DNA from: Cellulosimicrobium cellulans
Lineage (GTDB): Bacteria; Actinomycetota; Actinomycetes; Actinomycetales; Cellulomonadaceae
NCBI RefSeq assembly: GCF_006539945.1
Contig: NZ_BJNZ01000006.1
Coordinates: forward strand, 62,001-126,000
Reading direction: 5' to 3'
DNA length: 64,000 bases
Shown: one piece after another, positions 42,070 to 50,034 of the stretch
Layout: every line of letters starts with the position of its first letter
Position numbering within the stretch: the stretch's first letter is position 1
Notes under the pieces: generated by a model
Told to the model about the DNA's origin: nothing
The model's input: only the letters and a program-made list of their open reading frames with translations
The model's database searches: none
Made by a program: the position numbers and the translations under genes

Positions 42070-44265
42070 ATGACCTACACGTTCGACCCGCTCGTCCCGC
42101 GTCCGATCGACCTGCCGACCGAGGTCGCGCTCGACGGGCCGCTCACGCCCGAGCAGTCCCTCGCGCTCGACGAGGCGAAGATCTTCGTCGGCCCGGCCGA
42201 CCCCGCCGACCGCCCGGCCTGGCGCGAGCGCCTCGCCGCGTGGCGCGACGACGCGCGCCGCCGCCACGGGTACACGGGCGCCGCGTACGACCGCCCGGAC
42301 GCCGCGTGGGCCGCCGGGTGCTCGACGGTCGCCCAGGTCTGGCTGTGGGACGAGCTGCTGTACTCGTTCGAGGAGCACCGGTTCACGCCCGAGCGGTTCC
42401 TCACCGACGCGCGCGAGCGGTTCGGCGGCCTCGACGCCGTCGTGCTGTGGCACGCGTACCCCGTCATCGGGATCGACGACCGCAACCAGTGGGACTTCTA
42501 CCGCGACGTCCCGGGGATCGTCGACCTCGTGCGGACGTTCCACGACGCGGGCCTGCACGTGTTCGTCGACTACAACCCGTGGGACGTCGGCACGCGTCGC
42601 GGCGACGACGACCTCACCGAGCTCGCGGCCGTCGTGCGCGACCTCGGCGCCGACGGCGTCTTCCTCGACACGCTGAAGAAGGCCGAGCCGGAGCTCGTGG
42701 CGCGGCTCGAGGCCGCGCGCCCGGGGATCGTCCTGGAGGGCGAGTCCAAGCTCCCGGTCGAGCGCATCGAGGACCACTCGTCGTCGTGGGCGCAGTTCTT
42801 CGCCGACTCGCCCGTGCCCGGCGTGCTGCGCGCGCACTGGTACGAGCGGCGGCACATGCAGCACCACGTGCGCCGCTGGCACCGCGACCACTCCGAGGAG
42901 CTCCAGTCCGCGTGGCTCAACGGCGTGGGCGTCATGGTGTGGGAGGTCGTGTTCGGCGTGTGGGTCGGCTGGTCGGCGCGCGACGCGGCGACGGTGAAGC
43001 GCCTGGTCACGGTCCAGCGCGCGGCCCGGCCGCTCCTGCTGGACGGCGAGTGGACGCCGCTCACCGAGCTCGCCCCCGAGGCGGAGGAGGCCGGTGTCTA
43101 CGCGTCGCGCTGGGAGCTCGACGGCGTGACCCTGTGGACGCTGGTCAACCGAGGCGCCGCTGACTACGCCGGCCCCCTCCTCCCGCCCGACCACCCCTCC
43201 CGCCGAACCCGGGACTCCGTGGCACCCGAGGCGCTGGGTGACGTGCAACCCGGGGTTCGCCAGGGCGCGGATGACGCTCGGACCCGGGTTCGGCCCTGCG
43301 GGGGTGTCGACGGCGTGCGGGTGCCCGCGCGGGGCGTCGCCGCGGTGCTGCACGTGGCCGACGGCGCGCCCGAGCCCGCGTGGCTGCCGCACCTGCGCGA
43401 CGTGGTCGCCTCGCTCGACGAGTCCGCGCGCCACGACCCCGACGCGCGGTTCCCGCACCGGCTCGCGCGCCGCCTCCACGCGTCACCAGCCGCGTCGCCC
43501 GCCGCGTCCGCGGCCTCGGCGGTGTCGATCGAGGCGACGGACCCGACCGGGTCGAGCGCCGCCGTCGAACAGGGCAGGACCGGGGCGACGGGCGCGCCCG
43601 AGCCGGGGGCCGTCGTCGTCCCCGCGGGGCCGTACGTGCTGACCGTCCGGTACCGCGCGCGCGAGACCGGGATGTACCAGGGCGCGCCGTACGTGGACGA
43701 GTGGAAGCCGCTCCCGCCGCGCCTGCACGACGCGCGGACCCTCCAGCGCGACGGCGAGCTCGCCGCCCCGGTGGCGGTGGGCCGCGACGTGACGAACGCG
43801 GAGTTCGCGGAGTTCCTCGCTGCCACCGGGTACGTGCCCGCCGTCGCGCACCGCTTCCTCGCCCACTGGGTCGACGGGCGTCCCGCGCCCGGCACGGAGG
43901 ACGAGCCGGTGACCTTCGTCGACCTCGACGACGCGCGCACGTTCTGCGCGTGGCGCGGCGGACGCCTGCCCACCGAGGACGAGTGGCAGCTCGCGGCCGA
44001 GCAGCCCGGCTGGGCGCGCGGCGAGCCCGCCGTGTGGAGCTGGACGGGCTCCGAGCACTCCGACGGCCGGACCCGGTTCGTCATGCTCAAGGGCGGCAGC
44101 GACTACCGCGCCGAGGGCTCCGACTGGTACGTCGAGGGCGGGCGCCACGCCCCTGACTACGCGGTCAAGCTCCTCGTCCCCGGCCTGGGGCTCGCGCGCG
44201 GCGCGACCGTCGGGTTCCGCTGCGCGTGGGACCTCGCCGACGACGCGAGGGAGGTGACGGCATGA
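42070..44265 (+). CDS. Fusion of a TIM-barrel hydrolase-like domain and an FGE/SUMF1-like domain
   Basis: A 731-residue two-domain protein. Residues 60-365 look like a glycosidase-type TIM barrel: AQVWLWDELLYSFEEHRF, AVVLWHAYPVIGIDDRN, HVFVDYNPWDVGTRR, GADGVFLDTLKKAEPE and IVLEGESKL, with Asp and Glu in catalytic-like positions. From about residue 520 there is a formylglycine-generating-enzyme-like domain: VGRDVTNAEFAEFLAATGYV, PVTFVDLDDARTFCAWRGGR, LPTEDEWQLAAE, WSWTGSEHSDG, MLKGGSDYRAEG and VGFRCAWDLA. The active-site Cys pair of true FGE is not evident. Between the domains is a low-complexity stretch with a DNA inverted repeat (43202-43294). No signal peptide. Overlaps the CoA-transferase ATG by 4 bp. 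Confidence 0.75.
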   Translation: MTYTFDPLVPRPIDLPTEVALDGPLTPEQSLALDEAKIFVGPADPADRPAWRERLAAWRDDARRRHGYTGAAYDRPDAAWAAGCSTVAQVWLWDELLYSFEEHRFTPERFLTDARERFGGLDAVVLWHAYPVIGIDDRNQWDFYRDVPGIVDLVRTFHDAGLHVFVDYNPWDVGTRRGDDDLTELAAVVRDLGADGVFLDTLKKAEPELVARLEAARPGIVLEGESKLPVERIEDHSSSWAQFFADSPVPGVLRAHWYERRHMQHHVRRWHRDHSEELQSAWLNGVGVMVWEVVFGVWVGWSARDAATVKRLVTVQRAARPLLLDGEWTPLTELAPEAEEAGVYASRWELDGVTLWTLVNRGAADYAGPLLPPDHPSRRTRDSVAPEALGDVQPGVRQGADDARTRVRPCGGVDGVRVPARGVAAVLHVADGAPEPAWLPHLRDVVASLDESARHDPDARFPHRLARRLHASPAASPAASAASAVSIEATDPTGSSAAVEQGRTGATGAPEPGAVVVPAGPYVLTVRYRARETGMYQGAPYVDEWKPLPPRLHDARTLQRDGELAAPVAVGRDVTNAEFAEFLAATGYVPAVAHRFLAHWVDGRPAPGTEDEPVTFVDLDDARTFCAWRGGRLPTEDEWQLAAEQPGWARGEPAVWSWTGSEHSDGRTRFVMLKGGSDYRAEGSDWYVEGGRHAPDYAVKLLVPGLGLARGATVGFRCAWDLADDAREVTA
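43202..43294. repeat. Inverted repeat inside the fusion gene
   Basis: GCCGAACCCGGG (43202-43213) is inverted exactly as CCCGGGTTCGGC (43283-43294), with a third AACCCGGGGTT in the middle (43247-43257). It encodes an in-frame linker of unusual composition (SRRTRDSVAPEALGDVQPG). This looks like a small palindromic element inserted in frame within the coding region. Confidence 0.55.
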
Positions 44266-45482
44266 CGGACGCACCGCGCGTCTCGCGCGATCCTGCCGCC
44301 GGCGCGCTCGCGGGCCTGCGCGTCGTCGACGCGTCGACGCTGTTCGCCGGGCCCATGGCAGCGATGCACCTCGGCGACCTGGGCGCCGACGTCGTCAAGG
44401 TCGAGCACCCCACGAAGCCCGACCCGTCGCGGACGCACGGCGCCGCGAAGGACGGCGTGAACCTGTGGTGGAAGACGCTCGGGCGCAACAAGCGCACCGT
44501 CACCGCGAACCTCGGGAGCGACGGCGGCCGCGAGGTGTTCCTCGCGCTCGTCGCCGACGCGGACGTCGTCGTCGAGAACTTCCGGCCCGGCACGCTCGAG
44601 CGCTGGGGCCTCGGCTACGACGAGCTGTCCGCGCGCAACCCGCGGCTCGTGCTCGCGCGCGTGAGCGGGTTCGGGCAGGTCGGGCCGTACCGCACCCGCC
44701 CCGGGTTCGGCACGCTCGCCGAGGCGATGAGCGGGTTCGCCGCGATGACCGGCGAGCCCGACGGCCCGCCGACCCTCCCGCCGTTCGGGCTCGCCGACGG
44801 CGTCGCGTCGCTCGCGACCGCGTTCGCCGTCATGGTCGCGCTGTCGACGCGCGAGCGCACCGGGCACGGGCAGGTCGTCGACACGGCGATCATCGAGCCC
44901 ATCCTCGCGATGCTCGGGCCGCAGATCACGCGCTGGGACCAGCTCCGCACCGTGCAGCCGCGCACCGGCAACCGGTCCGCGAACAACGCGCCCCGCAACA
45001 CCTACCGCACGCGCGACGGGCAGTGGGTCGCCGTGTCGACGTCGGCGCAGTCCATCGCCGAGCGCGTCATGCGCCTCGTCGGGCGCCCCGAGATCGTCGA
45101 CGAGCCGTGGTTCGCGAGCGGCGTCGAGCGCGCGCAGCACGCCGACCTGCTCGACGAGGCCGTCGGCGGCTGGATCGCGCAGCGCACGCGCGACGAGGTC
45201 GTCGCCGCGTTCGAGGAGGCGCAGGCCGCCGTCGCGCCGATCTACGACGCCCACGACATCGTCGACGACCCGCAGTTCCGCGCGCTCGGCACGATCCACG
45301 AGATCGAGGACCCCGAGCTCGGACCGATGCTCATGCAGGGCCCGCTGTTCCGGATGTCCGAGAACGACGGCGTCATCCGCTTCACCGGCCGCGCGCACGG
45401 CGCCGACACCGACGCCGTGCTGGGCGAGCTGGGCTTCTCGCCCGAGCGCGTCGCGGAGCTCCGGGCCGAGGGGGCGGTATGA
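44262..45482 (+). CDS. Class III CoA-transferase (CaiB/BaiF family)
   Basis: A 406-residue family III CoA-transferase. Motifs: LRVVDASTLFAGPMAAMHLGDLGADVVKVE, then GRNKRTVTANL, VVVENFRPGTLERWGLGYDEL, LVLARVSGFGQVGPYRTRPGFG, and LADGVASLATAF with the likely catalytic Asp near 184. These enzymes move CoA between carboxylic acids through a covalent Asp intermediate. Two 4-bp overlaps bind it to its neighbours. Together with the lyase downstream it suggests breakdown of a hydroxy- or branched dicarboxylic acid as its CoA thioester. Confidence 0.9.
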   Translation: MTDAPRVSRDPAAGALAGLRVVDASTLFAGPMAAMHLGDLGADVVKVEHPTKPDPSRTHGAAKDGVNLWWKTLGRNKRTVTANLGSDGGREVFLALVADADVVVENFRPGTLERWGLGYDELSARNPRLVLARVSGFGQVGPYRTRPGFGTLAEAMSGFAAMTGEPDGPPTLPPFGLADGVASLATAFAVMVALSTRERTGHGQVVDTAIIEPILAMLGPQITRWDQLRTVQPRTGNRSANNAPRNTYRTRDGQWVAVSTSAQSIAERVMRLVGRPEIVDEPWFASGVERAQHADLLDEAVGGWIAQRTRDEVVAAFEEAQAAVAPIYDAHDIVDDPQFRALGTIHEIEDPELGPMLMQGPLFRMSENDGVIRFTGRAHGADTDAVLGELGFSPERVAELRAEGAV

Positions 45483-46342
45483 CGGGGCGGGGCGACCGGC
45501 TGGGCGCCGCGCCGCCGCTGACGCTGCTGTACGTCCCCGCGGACCGGCCCGACCGGGTCGCGAAAGCGCTCGGGTCCGCGGCCGACGTCGTGCTCGTGGA
45601 CCTCGAGGACGCCGTCGCCCCGGCGCGCAAGGACGAGGCGCGGGCGCACGCCGTCGCGCTGCTCGACGACGCGGCGGCCGCGCGCGGGGTCCAGGTGCGG
45701 ATCAACCACCCCGCGACGCCGTGGCACGCCACCGACGTCGCGGCCCTCGCCGGGCTGCCGCTCGCCGTCGGGGCGCGCGCCCCCAAGGTCGAGTCGGCCG
45801 ACGAGGTGCGCGCGATCGCCGCGGCGCTCCCCGGGCGGGCGCTGCACCTGCTGGTCGAGTCGGCGCTCGGCGTCGAGCGCGCGTTCGAGCTCGCGACGGC
45901 GTCGCCGCAGGTCGCGTCTCTCGGGCTCGGCGAGGCCGACCTCCGCTCCGACCTGCGGGTCGACGACGAGGCCGGGCTCGCGTGGGCGCGCAGCCGGGTC
46001 GTCGTCGCGGCCCGGGCGGCGGGGCTGCCGTCGCCCGCGATGTCCGCGTTCACGCACGTGCGCGACCTCGACGGGCTCGCGGCGTCGTGCCGCGCCGGGC
46101 GGGCGCTCGGGTTCTGCGGCCGCACCGCGATCCACCCCGCGCAGCTCGACACCATCCGTGACACCTTCCTCCCGACCCCGGACGAGGTGGACCGCGCGCG
46201 CGAGGTCGTCGAGCGCGTCGGCGACGCGGCGGCGTCGGGCACGGGCGTCGTGGCGCTCGCGGACGGCACGTTCCTCGACGTCGCGATGGTCGAGCGCGCG
46301 CGCACGGTACTGGCACTGGCGGATCGTCGCCCGCCCGGCTAG
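45479..46342 (+). CDS. CitE-like acyl-CoA lyase (HpcH/HpaI family)
   Basis: A 287-residue CitE-like protein. Motifs: LYVPADRPDRVAKAL, VLVDLEDAVAPARKDEARA, VRINHPATPWHATDV, RAPKVESADEVRAI, LHLLVESALGVERAFELA with the metal Glu, LGLGEADLRSDLRV and GFCGRTAIHPAQ. Stand-alone members split citramalyl-, malyl- or beta-hydroxyacyl-CoA, or act as thioesterases. It overlaps the CoA-transferase gene by 4 bp and ends the operon, 46 bp before a palindromic repeat. Confidence 0.87.
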   Translation: MTGRGDRLGAAPPLTLLYVPADRPDRVAKALGSAADVVLVDLEDAVAPARKDEARAHAVALLDDAAAARGVQVRINHPATPWHATDVAALAGLPLAVGARAPKVESADEVRAIAAALPGRALHLLVESALGVERAFELATASPQVASLGLGEADLRSDLRVDDEAGLAWARSRVVVAARAAGLPSPAMSAFTHVRDLDGLAASCRAGRALGFCGRTAIHPAQLDTIRDTFLPTPDEVDRAREVVERVGDAAASGTGVVALADGTFLDVAMVERARTVLALADRRPPG

Positions 46343-46387
46343 CGCGGCCCAGGCGTGCGCCACGCCGAGCACGACCCCGCCCGCGGT

Positions 46388-46442
46388 CGAACACGACATG
46401 AACGTCGCTATCGGCGCGATAACGACCCCCATGTCGTGCTCG
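46388..46442. repeat. 55-bp palindromic repeat, copy A
   Basis: CGAACACGACATG (46388-46400) pairs with CATGTCGTGCTCG (46430-46442) with one mismatch; the inner part (GTCG, TATCG / CGATA, CGAC) also pairs. Between the lyase stop and the esterase start (both rightward). Same element as copies B and C; here the inner arms have drifted most. Confidence 0.85.
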
Positions 46443-46528
46443 GCGGGTGGGGGTGGGGGGCAGGGGGAGGGGGCAGGGGGAGAGGGGCGCGGGGGGCAGG
46501 TATCGCAGGATCTCGATGAGGAGACAGC

Positions 46529-49042
46529 ATGGACGCAGCACGACGGCCGCTCCGGCGGCCCGGGACGACGGCGGCGCTCGCCGCGCTCGCGGTGAGCGCG
46601 ACGATCGGCGGGGCGGCGCTCGCGCTGCCCGCGACCGCCGCGGAGCAGGGCACGGTGGAAGCGGGGCGGGTCGCGGACTCCGCGGCCGGCCCGATCGACT
46701 ACACGGTCTACCTGCCGCCCGGCTACGACGACGCCGAGCAGGAGTACCCGACGCTCTACCTGCTGCACGGCCGCGGCGACACGCAGGCCGCGTGGCAGCA
46801 GGTCACGGGCGACCTCGACGAGCTCATCGGGGCGGGCGAGATCCAGCCGATGGTCGTCGTCATGCCCGACGCGCCGTGGAACGACCGCGGCTCCTGGTAC
46901 ACGGACTCGCTGTACACCGGGGACGCGACGGGCGCGGGCGCCGGCACCGCCGTCGAGACGGCGTTCACGCGCGACCTCGTCGCGCACGTCGACGCGACCT
47001 ACCGCACGGTCGAGCACCGCGAGGCGCGCGCCGTCGGCGGCTACTCCATGGGTGGCGCGGGCGCGCTGCGGTTCACGCTCGCGCACCAGGACACGTTCTC
47101 CGCGGGCATCGTGCTGAGCCCCGCCGTGTACGTGCCGCAGCCGCCCGCGGACTCCTCGGCCCGCGACCACGGCGGCTACGGCGTCGGCACCGCGCCGTTC
47201 GACGCCGACCGGTACACCGCGCTGTCCTACCCGGCGGCGCTCGCGGCGCTCGACCCGGCGCTCCCGGTGCACCTGTTCGTCGCCGTCGGCGACGACGAGT
47301 GGGCCAACCCCGACCCCGCCGAGGCCACGCACGACATCGACTTCGAGTCCGCGCGCCTCTACAACCAGGCGCGCCGCGTCCCGGGCGTGACGGCCGAGCT
47401 GCGCGTGCTCGACGGCGGCCACGACTGGGACGTCTGGCGGCCCGCGTTCCGCGAGGGCGTCGTCGACGTCTCGGCGCGCCTGCGCACCACGCCCGCCGCT
47501 CCGTGGGACGCCGAGCTCCTCGGCTCCGCGGGCGACGACCGCGCGGGCGGGGTGGCGGCCCTGCCCGACGGCGGCACCGCCGTCGCGCTGAACCTCGCCG
47601 GTGCGTGGGACGGGTACGAGCCCGCGGGCGGGCTCGACACGGTCGTCGTGCGACGCGACGCCGACGGCGCCGAGGTCTGGCGGCACGCGGTCGCGACGGC
47701 CGCGGACGACCGCGCGTACGGCGTCGTGCCGGGCGCGGACGGCGGCGTGCTCGTCGCCGGGTACACGAAGGGCGACCTCGACGGCGCCCACGCGGGCACG
47801 ACGCGCGACGACGGGTTCGTCGCGGCCGTCACCGCCGACGGCGAGCGGGCCTGGACGCTGCAGACCGGCGACCCCGGCGCGGCCGACCGCTTCTACGCCG
47901 TCGCACCCGACGGCGCCGGCGGCGCCTACGTCGCCGGGTACACGAGCGGCGCCGTCGGCGACGCGCCGAGCGCCGGGGACAAGGACGCGCTGGTCGGGCG
48001 GGTCTCCGCGGCGGGCGAGCTGCTGTGGCTGCGCCAGGTGGGCGGGCCCGGCGAGGACAAGGCGCTCGCGGTCGCGGCCTCGCCCGACGGCGCGGTGTAC
48101 GTGGGCGGGGTGTCGGGCGGCGGGATGCCCGGGACGGAGCACGCGGGCGCGAACGACGGCTGGGTCGCGCGCTACGCCGCGGACGGCGAGCAGGAGTGGC
48201 TGCGCGCCGTCTCGACGAGCGAGAACGACCAGGTCAACGGCCTCGTGGCGCGCTCGGACGGGTCGGTCGTCGCGGTCGGGCACACGCGCGGGGCGCTCGG
48301 CGAGGACGGCAACCTCGGGGACAACGACGTCGTCGTGCGCGCCCTCGACGTCGCGGGCGAGGTCCTGTGGACGACGCAGGTCGGGACGTCGACCGACGAC
48401 CGCGGCGTGACGGGCGTGCTCGGCGCCGACGACGCGGTGCTCGTCGTCGGCACGACGTACGGCGCGCTGGGGACGGCCGTCGGCGGGGTCGACGTCGTGA
48501 CGTTCCCCGTCGCGGTCGACGGCACCCCGGGCGAGGCCACGCAGACCGGGTCGCGCGAGCGCGACGGAGCCGACGAGTGGGACGACGCGAACCTGTTGGC
48601 GGCCCCGGCCCCCGCCTCCTCCGGTCCGGACGCAGCCGGCGCGATCGGCGAGGGAGCCGCGCTGCTCACGGGGCTCACGTACGGCGCCCCCGCGGGGACG
48701 ACCAACACGGGCGCCGCGGACGTGTTCGTCGCGCGCGTGCCGTGGGACGCCGTCGTGCCGGGTTCCGGACCGGGCGAGCCGCCGCTGACCGCGACCGCCG
48801 AGGCGCGGTGCCTGGCCGGGAAGGCCTACGTCGCGGTGCGCGCGACGAGCACGGCGGACGCTCCGGTCGACGTCGAGCTCGCGACGCCGTTCGGCACGCG
48901 GGTCGTCGCGGAGGTCGCCCCCGGGGCGAGCGCGTACCAGTCGTTCCCGGTCCGGGCGGCGACCGTCCCCGCGGGCGAGGCGACCGCGACCGCGGACGGC
49001 CGCACCGCCGTCGTCCCGTACGACGCGCTCACCTGCCCCTGA
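46529..49042 (+). CDS. Secreted esterase with SBBP-type beta-propeller and C-terminal module
   Basis: An 837-residue exported enzyme. The signal peptide is residues 14-37 (AALAALAVSATIGGAALALP, cleavage near TAAE). Residues 50-325 form an esterase-D/CE1-like alpha/beta hydrolase: YPTLYLLHGRGDTQAAW, VVMPDAP and the nucleophile GGYSMGGAGA, with the base His in LDGGHDWDVW. From about 330 to 745 are propeller repeats with DGGVLVAGYTKG, AAYVAGYTSG-like GGAYVAGYTSG and AVYVGGVSGG strands. Residues 753-837 form a compact module with a likely Cys761-Cys836 pair, similar to that of the asparaginase nearby. GAGGAGA 6 bp upstream of the ATG. Possibly removes acyl groups from polysaccharides. Confidence 0.82.
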   Translation: MDAARRPLRRPGTTAALAALAVSATIGGAALALPATAAEQGTVEAGRVADSAAGPIDYTVYLPPGYDDAEQEYPTLYLLHGRGDTQAAWQQVTGDLDELIGAGEIQPMVVVMPDAPWNDRGSWYTDSLYTGDATGAGAGTAVETAFTRDLVAHVDATYRTVEHREARAVGGYSMGGAGALRFTLAHQDTFSAGIVLSPAVYVPQPPADSSARDHGGYGVGTAPFDADRYTALSYPAALAALDPALPVHLFVAVGDDEWANPDPAEATHDIDFESARLYNQARRVPGVTAELRVLDGGHDWDVWRPAFREGVVDVSARLRTTPAAPWDAELLGSAGDDRAGGVAALPDGGTAVALNLAGAWDGYEPAGGLDTVVVRRDADGAEVWRHAVATAADDRAYGVVPGADGGVLVAGYTKGDLDGAHAGTTRDDGFVAAVTADGERAWTLQTGDPGAADRFYAVAPDGAGGAYVAGYTSGAVGDAPSAGDKDALVGRVSAAGELLWLRQVGGPGEDKALAVAASPDGAVYVGGVSGGGMPGTEHAGANDGWVARYAADGEQEWLRAVSTSENDQVNGLVARSDGSVVAVGHTRGALGEDGNLGDNDVVVRALDVAGEVLWTTQVGTSTDDRGVTGVLGADDAVLVVGTTYGALGTAVGGVDVVTFPVAVDGTPGEATQTGSRERDGADEWDDANLLAAPAPASSGPDAAGAIGEGAALLTGLTYGAPAGTTNTGAADVFVARVPWDAVVPGSGPGEPPLTATAEARCLAGKAYVAVRATSTADAPVDVELATPFGTRVVAEVAPGASAYQSFPVRAATVPAGEATATADGRTAVVPYDALTCP

Positions 49043-49081
49043 CCCTGCCGCACGGCTGCCGACCACGACCCCACCCGCGGT

Positions 49082-49136
49082 CGAGCACGACATGAGGGTC
49101 GCTATCGGCCGGATAGCGACCCTCATGTCGTGTTCG
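49082..49136. repeat. 55-bp palindromic repeat, copy B
   Basis: Arms of 25 bp (49082-49106 and 49112-49136) pair with a single mismatch around a GGCCG loop; the outer arm reads CGAGCACGACATGAGGGTCG. It lies between the convergent esterase and GH19 genes (40 and 10 bp from their stops), so it would serve as a bidirectional terminator. Confidence 0.9.
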
Positions 49137-49146
49137 GCGCCGGGGG

Positions 49147-49812
49147 TCAGCAGGTGAGGTGGTCGCCCGTCGTGGTGCCGACGATCTCGACGTAGTGGCG
49201 GAAGAGGCGGACGCGGTTGTTCATCTGGCGGGGGTTGCCGCCCTCGCACTCGAGCGGGCCGTTGATGGAGCGGATCGTCTCGGCGAAGCCGTGCTCGCCG
49301 ACGATCGCGTCGTGGCACGTCATCGACGCGGTGCCGGGCTGCGTGTTCCAGTACCAGAGCGCGGTCTGCCACGCGACGGTCGGGTCCTGCTCGACGAGCC
49401 ACGGGTCGGTGAGGAGGTCGATCCCCAGCGCCTCGCCGGCCGCCCGGTAGTTGACGTTCCAGGAGAGCTGGAGCGGGCCGCGGCCGTAGTAGGCGTCCTG
49501 CCCGGCGGGGCACCCGAACGGCTGGGCGGGGTCGCAGTAGTGGGGGTAGTTGGCGGTGGTCACCTCGACCACGTGCACCAGCCCGTGCGTCTCGTGGCTC
49601 ACGTTCGCGAGGAACGCGGCGGCCTCGCGTCGGGCCAGCCGGTCGCCGCCCGTCGTCGCGAACTCCGGGTACGCGACCGTCGCGGCGACGAGTCCGGCGT
49701 AGGTGTAGAACGGGCTCCGCTCGGGGAACATCGCGTCGAACTGCTGCTCGGTCACGACGAACGTCGGCGCGAGCGAGGGCGTCGGGTCGAGCGAGGGCGT
49801 CGGGTCGGCCAT
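49147..49812 (-). CDS. GH19 chitinase-like enzyme without signal peptide or CBM
   Basis: A 221-residue GH19 catalytic domain, close to the C-terminal part of the chitinase at 32717. The catalytic pair is Glu74 in VSHETHG and Glu83 in VVEVTT; DAYYGRGPLQLSWNVNY and SINGPLECEGG are intact. It starts MADPTPSLDPTPSLAPTF with a short repeat, and neither this start nor the in-frame DNA upstream contains a hydrophobic signal. It may be cytoplasmic, released by lysis, or exported another way. GAAGGGGA 4 bp upstream of ATG. Ends in a Cys as the secreted paralogue does. Confidence 0.87.
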   Translation of the reverse strand: MADPTPSLDPTPSLAPTFVVTEQQFDAMFPERSPFYTYAGLVAATVAYPEFATTGGDRLARREAAAFLANVSHETHGLVHVVEVTTANYPHYCDPAQPFGCPAGQDAYYGRGPLQLSWNVNYRAAGEALGIDLLTDPWLVEQDPTVAWQTALWYWNTQPGTASMTCHDAIVGEHGFAETIRSINGPLECEGGNPRQMNNRVRLFRHYVEIVGTTTGDHLTC

Positions 49813-49950
49813 GGGGTCCCCTTCGTCGGCGGCGAGCCGCGACGTCGCGGCCGCAGCCACCCTACGCGATTCGTGAGGAACCCTGCGCAATTCCTCCCCG
49901 AGCGGTCCGACGGCACCCCACCGCCGCTCGACCCCGACACCGCCCGCCCT

Positions 49951-50005
49951 CGAGCACGACATGAGGGTCGCTATCGGCTCGACAACGACCCTCATGTCGT
50001 GCTCG
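49951..50005. repeat. 55-bp palindromic repeat, copy C
   Basis: CGAGCACGACATGAGGGTCG (49951-49970) pairs perfectly with its complement at 49986-50005; the inner 15 bp are unpaired. It lies 30 bp after the asparaginase stop (leftward) and 139 bp upstream of the GH19 gene start. Confidence 0.9.
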
Positions 50006-50034
50006 GCGGGGTTGGGGGGTCGGGGGTCAGAGGG

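Noticed and set aside
42070-44265. True formylglycine-generating (sulfatase-activating) enzyme
   Set aside because: The FGE-like domain has the fold motifs but I cannot find the pair of active-site cysteines, and no sulfatase gene is in the window.
33952-46342. Toxin/antitoxin or defence role for the ADP-ribosylglycohydrolases
   Set aside because: No ADP-ribosyltransferase or other effector is nearby, and the context (ABC importer, ribokinase, LacI) is catabolic.
45242-49513. A 1423-codon open frame on the minus strand
   Set aside because: Antisense shadow of the CoA-transferase, lyase and esterase genes, with low-complexity Arg/Gly-rich translation.
46388-50005. Inverted-repeat ends of an insertion sequence
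   Set aside because: Each copy is itself a full palindrome, no transposase lies between copies, and no target duplications are visible.
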